Position numbers and translations under genes: made by a program. The notes below the pieces were generated by a model. The model worked only from the letters and a program-made list of their open reading frames with translations. It searched no databases and was not told where the DNA came from. This document shows, piece after piece, positions 44,908 through 57,800 of a DNA stretch of 64,000 bases. Source of the stretch: Glebionis coronaria (lineage: Eukaryota; Streptophyta; Magnoliopsida; Asterales; Asteraceae); the NCBI GenBank assembly GCA_025667525.1, contig JANFOE010000191.1:1798001-1862000 (forward strand), given 5' to 3'. Each line of letters starts with the position of its first letter. Position 1 is the first letter of the stretch.

Positions 44908-46722
44908 CTAGGGTAAAGGTGGTGTGGGTTGGGGCAAATTAGGCATAGGCATCAGCCTTGGAATCTCGGGTTCCATGATGGGTATTGGTTCAACCGTAGG
45001 TGTGGTTTGAGCGGTACTTCGTGGGCTTGTAATGTGCTCCTTTTCAACCACAACCTCGGGTTCTTTCTCTTTTTCCTTCTCCATAGAAGTACTTGGACGA
45101 GAAATGGGTTCTTTGAAAGTTTTACCACTACGAGTAGTAATAACCTTCAATTCTCCTTTCGGGTTCACGATGGTATCACTAGGAAGACCACCCGAAGAAG
45201 AGGGCTTACACATGATAGCTTCAAACATTTTAGCCATACGGTCTTCAAACTTAGATTGCCTAGCATCCGCTTTTAACAACTCTTGCTTAATCTCATGTTG
45301 TCCTTGCTCCATTTTTTGTTGATTTTGTTGGAGTCGTGTGACATTTCCTTCCATTTTAATAGCATGAGTTTTAAGTTCATTAGCAAGTTCGTTTTTAAGC
45401 TCGTTTTTCAATTCGGATCTTAAGCTAACCATTTCACGTTGCATATTGTCAAACTTAGCATCATTAGCCTTAGCATAATTCAAAAACTCTCCTTGAAGAT
45501 TTTTGGTGTGATCGTTTTGAAAACCTTGGGCATTATTTTGAAAATCACGGTTTTGGTTTGGGTTTGAAATTTGCCCATTTCCACTTTGGTAATTACCTTT
45601 GTTATAATTTCTTTGATTTCCTTGGTAATTCCCACCTTGGTTGTTGTTGTTGCGATAATTATTAGCATTTTGATTGGGTGGAGCTTGATTTGAACGTGAA
45701 CCTTGACCGATTTGGTTATAAGTTCCCGTGGCTACAAAAGCATTCGAAGTGTTACCATCCGCGGTAATGCACTCGGAAAGATCATGAGCTCCCCCACACG
45801 ACAAACAAATTTTAGAAACCGCTTTAACCGAAGCGGTGTTGGAAGCTTCTTGAGCCTTCCAATGGGACATAAGGTTAGCAAATCTATCGAAAAATCGGTT
45901 TTCTTCATTTGCTTCATCATGTAATGCATTGATACTTTGAGACGATGATGAGCCCCTTTTGGCAACACTCGGTGTGTGACGAGGGCTATAAACCTTAGAC
46001 CTATTCTCGATTATGACCAAAGCTTCTTCAACCGTTTTACACAAAAAATTACCACCCGCGGCGGCGTTTAAATAATCTCTTTCATGATCGTTAAGTCCAT
46101 TGTAAAACGTGTCGATTTGGTGTAAATCGGAAAAACCATGATGAGGACATTCGTGTAACATCTCCTTAAACCTATTCCAAGCCGTAGAAAAACTTTCATT
46201 TGATTCTTGTGAAAATTTAGAAATTTCATTCTTCAAATGCGTAGTCTTAGAGGGCGGAAAAAATTGGTTCACGAATTTTGAAACGAGATCCTTCCACGTC
46301 AATATAGAATTGGGTGGCTCTTTCTCTAACCAAATTTTTGCGGGCCCCGCTAAGGAATACGGAAAAAGCATCATCTTAATCGAGTCATTCGAGACATCCT
46401 TGAATTTGCACGTGGCGGTAAGACGATTAAATTGGCGGATATGGTTGTGCGGATTGTCCTTCTCATCACCTCGGAATTTGTTGTTTTGGATCATCGACAA
46501 CAAACCCGTTTTCACCTCAAAATTCTCCGCAAGGATTGCGGGAATCACAATAGCTTCTCCATAACCCTCGGTGGGTGCTTGAAGTAACTCCATCATAGTT
46601 CGATTCGCCATGGTTGGTTCTTCTCGTACAATGGGTTCGTCAATAGGAGACTCCTCACTAGAATGAGTGAGTGATTTGTTTCTTCGTTTACGAGCACGTC
46701 TAGCTTTAGAGCGAGTTTGCAT
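44908..46722 (-). CDS. gag: E6 Gag, ended by an amber codon
   Basis: Starts at the ATG of MQTRSKARRARKRRNK, 604 codons. The capsid domain, the knuckle CLSCGGAHDLSEC, the Asn/Gln-rich linker and the KNEL-rich coiled-coil candidate are as in E5, with a small number of differences. The frame ends at TAG (44910-44908) in a Pro-rich stretch where E5 has TAC (Tyr), a single-base difference. Gag would be complete, so E6 RNA could still make particles, while protease is cut off from it. Expression would come from the E6 5' LTR on the minus strand (TATA at 50131-50121). Confidence 0.9.
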   Translation of the reverse strand: MQTRSKARRARKRRNKSLTHSSEESPIDEPIVREEPTMANRTMMELLQAPTEGYGEAIVIPAILAENFEVKTGLLSMIQNNKFRGDEKDNPHNHIRQFNRLTATCKFKDVSNDSIKMMLFPYSLAGPAKIWLEKEPPNSILTWKDLVSKFVNQFFPPSKTTHLKNEISKFSQESNESFSTAWNRFKEMLHECPHHGFSDLHQIDTFYNGLNDHERDYLNAAAGGNFLCKTVEEALVIIENRSKVYSPRHTPSVAKRGSSSSQSINALHDEANEENRFFDRFANLMSHWKAQEASNTASVKAVSKICLSCGGAHDLSECITADGNTSNAFVATGTYNQIGQGSRSNQAPPNQNANNYRNNNNQGGNYQGNQRNYNKGNYQSGNGQISNPNQNRDFQNNAQGFQNDHTKNLQGEFLNYAKANDAKFDNMQREMVSLRSELKNELKNELANELKTHAIKMEGNVTRLQQNQQKMEQGQHEIKQELLKADARQSKFEDRMAKMFEAIMCKPSSSGGLPSDTIVNPKGELKVITTRSGKTFKEPISRPSTSMEKEKEKEPEVVVEKEHITSPRSTAQTTPTVEPIPIMEPEIPRLMPMPNLPQPTPPLP

Positions 46723-47446
46723 AAACGTCACGTACAACGAGAAGGCGAGCTAAGAAGATTCTTTTTGGTATTTTGTGTTTTTTCAATTTTTTTTGTGGTT
46801 TTTGATTGTATTAACCTTTTGTAATTTGGTGAATATATTAAGTAGACAATGAGTCCACAAATCTCCTCACTAATCAAATCTCTTGATTAAAAAGGCCTCA
46901 AGGAATGAAAACGATCACGTGGAGTGAATGCCTTTGATGACTTTAGAACGATGGTGGAACACCAAATCGTTCAAGAGGGTTTAATCAATGGAAACCAAGA
47001 AAATATATATGATATGTAATAATACTTTGGGCGGCAAAACCCTCGATTCACTCTCAAAATCAAATACGCACAAGCAAGCGGAGGAAACGAGGCGGCGCGA
47101 AGCACTTAAGAGCCTTTTTCCTTTAGGTCGTGAAATACAACCGCCTTATACCCACCTTATAGTTTGTATTATCAAGATTAAGCTTCACGAAAGTATTTAT
47201 CTATTTTTGCCTTTTTCTTTGGTTTGAGATTCGAATACAATGATCGAGTGATGAAATCCCGAATCAAGGTTGTGATTGCTCACGTATTTGGAGTACTTGT
47301 GTATTTATTGTTCTACGTATACAATATAGTAATAATATTCACACAAAAACGAAAAACGATAATACGTATTAGTAGAGTGCTACTAATACAATTATATTAT
47401 GGCTAATATAGAAAAACAACAATGTTCAATCAAAACACAACACGCC
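46723..47446 (-). other. E6 leader between PBS and gag
   Basis: Very close to the E5 leader, with no coding evidence. Confidence 0.6.
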
Positions 47447-47464
47447 TCCCCGGCAGCGGCGCCA
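47447..47464 (-). other. Primer-binding site of E6 (tRNA-Asp type)
   Basis: Minus strand TGGCGCCGCTGCCGGGGA, three bases after the LTR end. Confidence 0.88.
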
Positions 47465-47467
47465 TTT

Positions 47468-50400
47468 TGATAGTTGTAAAATTAGATACTTGCTTTAGGA
47501 AAAACAAGCAACTAAAATAGGGTAAGCGTGCACGACGATTTAGGAAAACCGTGGTGAATGACCCTAAAAGTGAGTTCGTTCTCTCGAGGAGGCACGTGTG
47601 TTGTGTAATGAATGATTGATTATGTTTTTGATTATTAATGAGAAGAAAAGAAGAGAAAATGACGAAGACGAAAAAATAGAAAAATAAGGCAAAAACACTA
47701 CTAGAAAGTTACGACGTAGAACATAAAAAGCACAAAATTTAAAATTTTAACCTAAAAATTCCTAAAAATTACTAAAAATCCCAAATAATATTCTAAGAGT
47801 TTACAAAAAATCCAAACTTGCCAAAACCTTTTAATTAATTTAATAATGACTTTTTAATGCTAATTAAAGCCCTAAAAATCACTTTAAAATATTAAAAAGC
47901 TCTAAACAAGATTTAATAGTTTGTAAACCTCAAAAATGACCTAATTAAGCTAAAAACTATTTTTAAAAATTTTAAAACCAATTTAAACTATTTTTAAACT
48001 CCTAAAAACTATTAAAATCTATTAAATCTTAAATTAATTGAAAAGCCTAAAAATTATTCTACAAATGGAAAAAGTCCTAATTAATGATAAAGAACCTAGG
48101 AAAAATGAAAAAGAAATAAAAATAAAACTTTGATTTTTTAATAATAAAATAATATTAAAATATTCCTAAAAATAAAAAGTTCTCAAATAAATTCTAAAAA
48201 ATTCTCAAAAATCCTAAATATTCTAACTAAGAAGAAAATGTAAATTAAAGTTCCTAAAACCTTTTAGTTAATTTTATATTAATTTTCAAAGTTTAATAAA
48301 AAACCTAAAATCAAATAAAATTAAAAATTAAAGTTTTTGAAAACTTTTTGATATGTAAACCTCAAAAATAAGAATTAAAACCTAAAAACTATTTTTTGTA
48401 TTTTTTTATTACTGTTTAATATTTTTTATAGACTTTCTAAAAAAAACTAAAAATAATCCTAGAAATTAATTAAATAAAAGGAAAAATAAAATTTTTAATC
48501 AGAAAAATCCTAAACTCTATTACTAGCCTAGGAAAAATGAAAAGAAGCCAAAAAAGCTTGATAAATAAGCTGAAAATGAGAGAATAAGCTACGGCTTATT
48601 AAACTAAGCTCAAACCAAAACGTACTTAAATAACTTTTGAAACCAATACTCTCAGTCAAAGTCCCTAGGGCGTAGATGGTTAGCACGTTGGTTTGTGAGA
48701 GGAGTGGCGCAGGTTCGAGTCCTGGCCACGTCCTTTTTGGCAAATTAATTTTTTTTTTTTTTAAATTTTAAAAACTTGATTCCAGTAACTTAAATGAACA
48801 CAAAAACTCAAAAACAAACTAATTTAAACAATGATCAAAGCAAATGAATGGCAAAACGTGCCCAGTTCTGATGGCTTTTCTGATGAACAAGTGAGAAGTT
48901 CCTCACTTGTACATGAACCAAGAGGAGCTTGGTTGGTACTTGTTTGGTGATGATTTTGGATGACAAAGGCACCCCTACACTCTTTCTGAGTGTAGGGAGT
49001 CAATAACAAGCTGAAAACAACACTTAGCTCAAACAAACTCACAAAATCAGGCTCACAAAGCACATTCAAGTTTCTGAGATGAAAAGACTAGGTCTGGTGG
49101 ACTATTGAGCTATCAAATGCACACCAATGAGGTTTAGACTTCAGTCTCTTGCATACACAAGCACCAACTAGCACTCAAGCAAGCTCAAACCTTAAACCTC
49201 CTAACACTTAACAGATTTTCAAAGATTCAAGCACAAATTTCATGCAAAACAAGCAGAAACTAGGACTTGCTGATTTTTGCTATCATTTTCACTTTTTACT
49301 TGCACAAACTTGTTTAAACTTGTACCAATTTTAACCTAAACTCTCATACAACCCTACACAATCCTACTAAACAACTCTAACACATTTCACTTACACAATC
49401 TAACAAATTCGTCAATATAAAAAGCAGATCCAAACACCCCTTTAAATTTTGAAAACCAAACTTTTTCAAATCAAATCACTTCCAAAAGCCATCAAACTGA
49501 TTAAAACAACCTCTAACATGCATATCATACCATATACACACAAATCAAACCATAAAAACTCACTTAACATGCAAATCACATAAACCACACTTTTCTGAAA
49601 TATGAAAAAGGAAAAAGGGATTTTACCTCAAGGACTTACATCCAAGTCCTTTGTGGTTGCAAAACCACCTCCCATACACTGGGGTGTATGCTGAACCTTT
49701 AACAGCAACACTCAAACAATCAAACCTGCAAAATCAAACAAGAACACAAAGAACATGTACTTTTCTGATTTTCTGAAAATTCAAACCTTGAAATCCAAAT
49801 ACCTTTGAAACAAACACGTTTTAAAAGCAACTTGTAAATCAGAAATCTTAAGGTGTTATTCCACTTTCACTTCCTAACACCCTCTAATTTCTGAAATTTA
49901 CAAAATTTCTTCCAAAACCTTTTTGAAAAACTTGAAACACACAAAGTTTTCACAAATTTAAATGGAACTCAGTTATAGCAATCCAAACACACAAACTTTT
50001 TATAAATAATTAAAAGGAATTACAATTTAAATCAAAAATACCAAACTTTAATTTTATAAAAAAGGAATTACAAAGGAATTGCTAAAAACTGGAACAAAGG
50101 GCATATACAAACCATATGCTCCTTTTATAGGCTAAATAGAACTATCTAGAACCTATAATAAAATAATAATAAGCTTGAAACCCTAATACTGGAAATCTCA
50201 AAAATGCCCCTTTCTTCTTGGACGAATCTTGGTCAAATGGTGTCCCATGTGATGCCAGTGATGTTTGAATGCATTTGGGACGTTGGATGAGCCTTGGGGA
50301 CCAAGGGGAGTGATCAAACCATCAATCTTGTCGGTTTTAGGGTTTTGGGTGAAAAAGACGTTGCAGGGGAGGCTTGGAGAGGGGTCCACAGGCCATGTGA

Positions 50401-51239
50401 GTGTGTTGGGTGAGGTGGGAAAGGATGAGAGGGACGTAAATTGATGATCTGGACAGTTTAAGCTAAAAACCCCTTGATTTGGGTGTTAATTAATCTGGGT
50501 AGGATTAGGGTTCAAGTGAGATTAGGGGTGGGTTTTGATTCGTTTTGGGGTAAAACAAATTTAAAAATCTGTTATGGTGGGAAAAAAATGGTTAGTGGGG
50601 TGTTTTGACTTCATTGACCACGTTTAATAAATTAAACCGGGTATAGGGTATTGGGTAGGGTCGGGCAAAAGGGTTTAGTGGGTGGGTTTGTTGACGTGGC
50701 ATGGTCTGAGTGGTGGTGGGGGTTTAATAGTTTGGCAGGTTTGGTCCCCAAGCATTTCTTTCCTTTCCACTTTGTTTTAAATGCTGTCAGCGCCAAAATA
50801 ACACTTGACAACTTTTGATAAGTTGTCATTTTTGGCACAAACTCTTCCAAAAACTTTTCCAAGGGTATTAAATGTATATTCTTGATTCCCAAGGGCTGAA
50901 CTTGTAATATCTTCAAACATAAAGGATCATACTTGTACATTTGATATTTTGAGGGTCAAATGTGACAAGTTCTTCAAAGATGAGGGACTAATCTTGACAA
51001 TCTTCAATTCTTCAAGGGTCTTTTTGTAAAATTCGATATTTGGGCCCGGTTCTTTGTGCGGCTTCGTTTCCCGTGTTCGTTTTTGATTGATTCTTGTGTT
51101 CTTTTGCCAATTCCTCAATATCCGTACCTAAAAGTACACAAGTAACAAACACGAGCATATATTTGGTCTATTTTATGATATTTTATGCAATTTAAGGCCG
51201 TTTTGGACGATGAGACCATGTATAAATGCAGTCTCATCA
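47468..51239 (-). repeat. E6 5' LTR
   Basis: Same as 37786-41572 apart from about 20 small differences, including a missing stretch of about 13 bp near 48030. It holds the second E6 tRNA-like cassette and the TATA box at 50131-50121. Confidence 0.92.
48661..48733 (+). ncRNA. tRNA-like cassette antisense in E6 5' LTR
   Basis: As at 38994-39066, with one change (GGGCGTAG in place of GGGCGCAG) in the D-arm region. B-box and T run are unchanged. Confidence 0.5.
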
Positions 51240-51244
51240 GATAC
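51240..51244. other. E6 target-site duplication, right (GATAC)
   Basis: Matches 37781-37785. Confidence 0.93.
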
Positions 51245-52925
51245 CATCGTGAACCCGAAAGGAGAATTGAAGGTTATTACCACTCGTAGTGGTAAAACTT
51301 TCAAAGAACCCATTTCTCGTCCAAGTACTTCTATGGAGAAGGAAAAAGAGAAAGAACCCGAGGTTGTGGTTGAAAAAGAGCACATTACAAGCCCACGAAG
51401 TACCGCTCAAACCACACCTACGGTTGAACCAATACCCATAATGGAACCCGAGATTCCAAGGCCGATGCCTATGCCTAATTTGCCCCAACCCACACCACCT
51501 TTACCCTACCCATCAAGACGAGACAAGGAAAAGGCACAAGAACGAAATAATTATCAATTTGAACTCTTTATGAAAATGTTTCGTGACTTGCATTTTAATA
51601 TAAGTTTTGCCGACGCCTTAGTCATGATGCCTCGATTTGCCGCGAACTTCAAAAGTATGTTGAATAACAAAGAAAAATTGCAAAAATCGTCTAGTTGTTC
51701 TTCGGTTTTTCTAAGCCGCATACCTCAAAAAGTCGGTGATCCTGGAAAGTTTTTAATCCCATGTGCTATCCAAGACATGGAAGAATGCTACGCCTTGGCC
51801 GATCTTGGTGCTAGTATTAATTTGATGCCTCTTGAGATTTTTAAATCGCTCAATCTTCCAAATCTCACTCCTTCAAGAATGTCAATCGAAATGGCCGATC
51901 ATTCCACGATTCTAGCTTGTGGAGTTGCCGAGGACGTCTTTGTGAAAGTTGGGAAATTCTATTATCCCGTGGACTTCATAGTTGTTGATATTCCCATCGA
52001 TACTAAAGTTCCGTTAATTTTAGGTCGATCTTTTTTGGATACCTCGAGAGCACTTATCGATGTGCATGCAAGAAAAATCACTCTTCGTTTCAATGAGGAA
52101 GAACTCGTCATTAATGCAACCCAAAAATCCACTCTTTCTCATGTTTATTCGATCACATCTTTGTACAATGTCGATTCCACCAAAAACATTTGTCAAAAGA
52201 TTTCAAATAGAGTTTTAGGAGTTGAGAAAAATGAAGTTCCGTCCCCTCCGCCGATGGAGGTTAAGAGTGTTAAGCCTATGATTCCAATCTCGAGTGATTC
52301 TTCGGATGATGAATACGTTGATCCCGATGGGGAGGTTTTCTTTGTTGACAAAAGATTTGAAAACTTGCCACCACCTAAACCAAAACGCTTTCAAAATGTG
52401 AGAATTTTTAGTGTGACTAACATTGTTTTAGATACACAAAATATTTTTGACATAATTAAATCGGGTTTTCACAAGGAGAGTGTAAAAGATGAAAAAGGAA
52501 AAGATTTTGAATTTAATTTAAAAGATTTTTCTACAATTCTAACTCCGTCATCACCGCGTTTATTGAGTACTACAAGCTCGTCTTCTCCTTTTGACGATGC
52601 TTTGTGTGGACTTAGTGTGGGGGAAGCCCCTTATGTTCCCTCCCCTTTCTCCACCGAGGACGAGATATTTGATCCTGGAATTGCTTATATAGGGAAATCT
52701 CGGTCTTCCACCGATGCAATAAATGGAAAATCTTTTCATTTGATTGGTGCGAGTCTACCTCGAGTAGCTCAATGTTTTGCCTTACCCATTGTCCCACCCT
52801 TCTATTTCTTCTCTCCTATTTTCTTCTATCCCATTGGGATTTGTGTTGGAGTTGTGTTGTCTCGTCTTTCATCCGAAAACGAGGACGCTATCTTTGACCC
52901 CGGTATACGTTTATCGGATTTTTAA
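51245..52925 (+). CDS. pro: E5 Gag C-terminus and protease, cut off from its start by E6
   Basis: Continues the frame left at 37785. It has a basic linker (VITTRSGKTF), a Pro-rich stretch that is open here (TAC where E6 has TAG), and LFMKMFRDLHFNISFADAL. The protease has ADLGASINLMP (Asp codon 51801-51803, about residue 702 of the undisturbed frame) and VPLILGRSFLDTSRA. The tail has the two IFDPGI words and a hydrophobic segment, ending GIRLSDF. The open frame reaches back to an ATG at 51210 that belongs to the E6 LTR, so that start is an accident of the insertion. No RT follows. The protease would mature Gag in the particle; here it is separated from gag by 13.5 kb. Confidence 0.88.
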
Positions 52926-54833
52926 AGTACTCCACGTGCTTTTGGGCCTTGATTACATGTAAGTCCCACCAAAAATTGACCAAACCATGATTATCCCTAA
53001 ATGATCACATTTATGGGGATTCGAGTCGAGCTTTTGACTCGGTTATCAAAAACAAGGTGCCTCATGGGGGAGACCCATTCTTATCCATGTACATATTATT
53101 GCTTTCTAATTAGTGTAATGTGAGGGGATTTGTGCCCTTCCAACCTTTGTTACGTGGTTGTTTGTGAATTGTGTCTTTTAGATCATCATCTTCACAATTG
53201 GAGCCTCTCGTGTTCGTTTCATGGGAGCACTCGATCGTTTGCTTTGGAGGCCATTCCCAATATCCATCATGATATATCCTTTTATGTTCTAACCTTAGGT
53301 TTTTAGCACACTTCATAAACGGCTATTAATTTAATGGTTACACCCTTTCCATGCTAGATTAGGCATTCGACTTCGTCTCTAGTATGGGGGTGTTTGCACC
53401 CCTAGACTCGAAACATTGAGGACAATGTTTAACTTTAGTATGGGGGGTGAATAGATACTTGCCTTGCCAAACCTTCACGCTTTCCAAAGTTTATCGTTTT
53501 GTTTATCGTTTTATGCAAAATAAGGCTAAAAATGGCCAAATTTTAAAATTTTTCTCATGTTTCATAAGTGTTTGAAGACACGAATGTAGATTTTCCGATG
53601 GCGAGAATAAGAGTAATTTTTGACTCGACCGTGCGTGTTGAGCACTTAGCTTTGATTCCTTAACTACATATTAGGCTAAGTCTCTTAAATGAGGACGAGA
53701 AATGATAGAGTTAATTATAAGTTACTATGCTAAACGTAGAGTACTCGTATTCTTTCAAAAACTCATGTGTTCTCGTTGTTTGCTTATTCTCCCTTCGCAT
53801 GTAAATATATTTTTTGCTTAATAAATATTGACTTAGCGGTTTAGTTAGGATTGTTGGGTTTCTAGTCTTGTCTAGTAGCTTCCGTGTAATTAAATTGGGA
53901 AGACATTAAGGTATCGCCAGCGTCACGGTTTTGAAGTATTGGCACCCTAATAATCGAAAGCTTCACCCAATAATAAGATTTCAAGTGCTCACCTAAATCT
54001 AGCAAACAATTTGAAGCCCCACAAGGCCTAAAATCTATGCAAAATTGAAAGTGAATCAAGCCTTAATCTTCGAAGCTTTAAAGATCCAAAATTCGCTTTA
54101 GCGTAAGGATATACGTCTTTGGCTAATAAAACCACCGATGATGGCGGATAATAAAAGGCAAGGCAAGACCGAAGTCATAATAAAAGCTTCATGGCGAAGT
54201 TGAATAAAAGATGGAGGTAAACCAATGATAATAAGGTCCTTCCGTTAGGGGGCGTATAAAAGTCTTGGTAATAAGTCTCATGTTCAAAACCGTTATAAAA
54301 CCGTGTTTATCGATCCTTCTTGTCAACTTAATTTTTTAACATCGTTGTCTATTAGGAGGGGTTATTGATTTGATGGTCTTAGTTACACCGTTAGGACTCT
54401 ATTTTTAGACCTAAATCTCTATTATCGCATAAGTCAACAATGTATCCTCGTGATCATTAAGACAAAATAAAATATAAGAGATACAACTTAGGAATAATGG
54501 GAGAATAAGTACGTGATTAGGGCATATGAGTAGTGTTAGCATTACTAACTTATAATGACAATGATCTCGTTGCACGCTTGGCATGGAATTAAGGTGAAAA
54601 TCGAGGACGATGAAATTATTTCTAACGAAGCATTCACGTGTTCTTATTCTATGAACCTAAACGTCCCATTTTGCGATGAAAATCATACATTATGTCTAAA
54701 ACACAAGTAATAGCAATAGTGTAGTGTAGCTAGTTATCATTTCAATAAAGTAAATAAAATTAAATTTTGGAGATGCTTTGATACTTTATTCTAGCATTGC
54801 GTGAGGGCACGGCAATGGTTTAGTATGGGGGAG
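52926..54833 (+). other. E5 3' untranslated region with polypurine tract
   Basis: Non-coding. It has polypurine-like TAGTATGGGGG at 53380 and 53436, a GGGGTG-TTTG-CACCCC hairpin (53387-53402), the conserved AAACATTG-AGGA-CAATGTTT stem (53411-53430), and the true tract AGTATGGGGGAG at 54822-54833. From about 52970 it resembles the region of E2 beginning at the last codons of E2 pol (about 62140 leftwards). Confidence 0.8.
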
Positions 54834-57800
54834 TGATGAGACTGCTTTTATACATGGTCTCATCGTCCAAATCGGCCTTAAAATGCATAAAATATCATAA
54901 AATAGACCAAATATATGCTCGTGTTTGTTACTTGTGTATTTTTAGGTACGGATATTGAGGAATTGGCAAAAGAACACAAGAATCAATCAAAAACGAACAC
55001 GGGAAACGAAGTCGCATAATGAACCGGGCCCAAGTTTGGAATTTTGCAAAAAGACCCTTGAAGAATTGAAGATTGTCAAGATTAGTCCCTCATCTTTGAA
55101 GAACTTGTCACACTTGACCCTCAAAATATCAAATGTACAAGTATGATCCTTTATGTTTGAAGATATTACAAGTTCAGCCCTTGGGAATCAAGAATATACA
55201 TTTAATACCCTTGGAAAAGTTTTTGGAAGAGTTTGTGCCATTTTTGACAACTTGTGCAAAGCTGATAAAAGGAAAATAGGCGCTGATGGACTTTATTACA
55301 AAGTAGAAGAAATGAAATAACTTGGGGACCAAATCTGCCAATCCACCAAACCTTCCCAACCAGTCACCACGTGACACCTCAGCCCTACCCACCCAATTAC
55401 CCACCACCCACCCACAAAACCGACCCTACCCAGTCCATATCCATTACCCAAACCAGTTTTATTTTTTAAAGTTGGTCAAACCGGTCAAACCCCACCACTT
55501 AACCAACTTCCCACCAAAACACACGTTTAAAAAATTAACCCACCCTTTTTAGATTAAACAAACCCCTTTTACCACTTAAACCCTAATTACACTCCAGTAC
55601 CAATTAAGCCCTAATCAAAGGGCTTCAAGCTAAAAACCTCCAGATCACTAATTCACGTCCCTCTCAACCAAACCCACCTCACCCAACAGTGTCACATGGC
55701 TTGTGGGACCCTCCCCAAGCCTCCCCTGCTCCATCACTTTCACCCAAAACCCCACACCCGACCAGTTTAACATCTAGGATCGACTCCTTTGTCCCCAAGG
55801 CTCTTTTAACGTCCAAGATTCATTCTACTTGATGGCAAATCACATGGGACAGTTTTTGACCAAATTCGTCAAAGGGCAAAATTGAGATTTCCAGAATTAG
55901 GGTTTCACCTTTGTAATTTTTTATTCTTAGTTCTAGAATAGTCTTCTAGTGATTATAAAAGGAGCTTACAACTTGTGTAATGCCCTTTGTTCCAGTTTTT
56001 GCAAAAATCTTTTGTAATCACTTTTTTAAAATTTATAAAGTTTGGTATTTGTTTTTACAATTGTAATTCCTTTTATACATGTTTAAAAAGTTGGTGTAAG
56101 TAATGCAAAGACTGAGTTCCATTTATAATTTGTGAAAGTTTGTATTTGATTTTCAAAAGTTTTCAAAGGGTTTCAAATTTAGTCCAAAGTTCATAAGTTC
56201 CATTTTTTGAAGTGAAAGTGGAAAAGGAAGGGTAATTTGTGAATTTGAGGATTGATTTAAAACGTGTTTTAAAGTTCTAAGGATTTGTGAAAGTTTTTAA
56301 GGAAGAAAAAGGTAAAACAGAATATACATAGATTGTTCTTGTTTTGTTTTTCTTTTGGATTTTTCAGGTTGATTAAGATTTGTGTTGATTAGAGGATCAG
56401 CATACACCCGTGTGTATTGGAGAAGGCATTGCTGCCTTAGCTGGTCTTGGATGTGAGATCAGTAAGGTAATCCTTTTTTTTTTTTTCTGTTTAAAAATGA
56501 AGTTTATGTGAATTTGTGTGAAAGGTGCTTAAATTTTTGTTAAGATTGTTGGATTATGCTCAATTTGTGATAATATACATGTTAGAAGCTCATAGAATCA
56601 GATTGGGGTAGTTTTGAAAGGAATTGATTTGTTAAACTCGTTTTCAAAGTTTTAAAGGGGTGTTTGGATTCGTGTTTAAGTCTGTTAGCTAGGGCAATTT
56701 AGATAATTAATACATGTTAAATGGAATGGGTAGGATTGTGTAGGGATTATTGCTGGTTTTAGTTTAGTTTGGGAAGGATTTGAAGCAAAGTGTGTGTTTA
56801 AAAAGTGAAAAAAGAAGTCAAAAATTTCCTTGTAACTTCTCTGCTTGATTTATTGCATATTTTGTTCTTGGTTGATGAAATCTGTTGAAGTTAGGGTGTT
56901 ATAGGGTTTTGATTTGTGTGTATGGGAGTTTGTTAAGCTTGTATGCAAGAACTAGGCTCTTGGAAATCATTTGAATGCAAGTCTTGGCTTAAATAATCCC
57001 ACCAGACCTATACAAGACCTCAGCAACCCCCATTGCTTGATCTGTTCTTGTGTATGCTACTTAGAGTGTTTGATTTGCTTGTTTTCTGCTCTTATTGACT
57101 CCCTACACTCAGAAAGAGTGTAGGGGTGCCCTTTTGTTCCAAAACATCAACAAAGAATCATTACAGCCAAGCCCTCTTGGCTCCAAATTTTACATGTGAA
57201 TGATTACACTTGTTCATCAGAAGAACAAGCAGACTTGGCCACGTTTTGGTCATTAACCAGCTTAATCTTGATCTATTTTGCACTTTGTTTGTGTTTTAGT
57301 AAGTAATTGAGTTACTGGAATCAAGTTTTAAAGTAAAAAAAAAAAGAATTATTTGCAAAAAGTCGCCCGCAACAGGACTCGAACCCCAGACCTCTCGAAG
57401 GAGGAGTAGGGGAACTACCGTTGATCTAGACGCTTTTTTACGTCTATGTTTGTTTTCAAAGGTTATTTAACCACGTTTTCATTTGGGCTTATTTTAATAA
57501 GCCGTGACTTAATAAGCCATTCCTGGCTTATTGGCTCATAGGTTTTGCTTATTTCCATTTTTCCTGGGATTATATGATAGTTTAGGACTTTTCTGTTTTA
57601 AAATTTCATTTTTCCTTTTATTTAATTAATTTCTAGGATTATTTTTATTTTTAAAATTAGAAAGTCATTTAAAAATACTAAACAGTAATATAAAAATACA
57701 AAAAAAATAGTTTTTAGGTTTCAATTTGTATTTTTGAGGTTTACATATCAAAAAGTTTTCAAAAACTTTAATTTTTAATTTTATTTAATTTTAGGGTTTT

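Larger units (their letters stand above)
37786..51239 (-). mobile_element. E6: second copy of the E5 family, inserted head-on into E5 gag
   Basis: A 13,454 bp element on the minus strand, with LTRs of 3772 bp (5', 47468-51239) and 3787 bp (3', 37786-41572). The internal region is PBS, leader, gag, protease, 3' untranslated region and polypurine tract. Its coding part is nearly the same as E5, but its LTRs are a different subtype. LTR difference is around 0.5% by eye, so insertion is recent. Pol is absent. Confidence 0.93.

Noticed and set aside
51210..51244. ATG at 51210 as the true start of the protease frame
   Set aside because: It lies in the E6 LTR. The original frame comes from 36239-37785 and was cut by the insertion.
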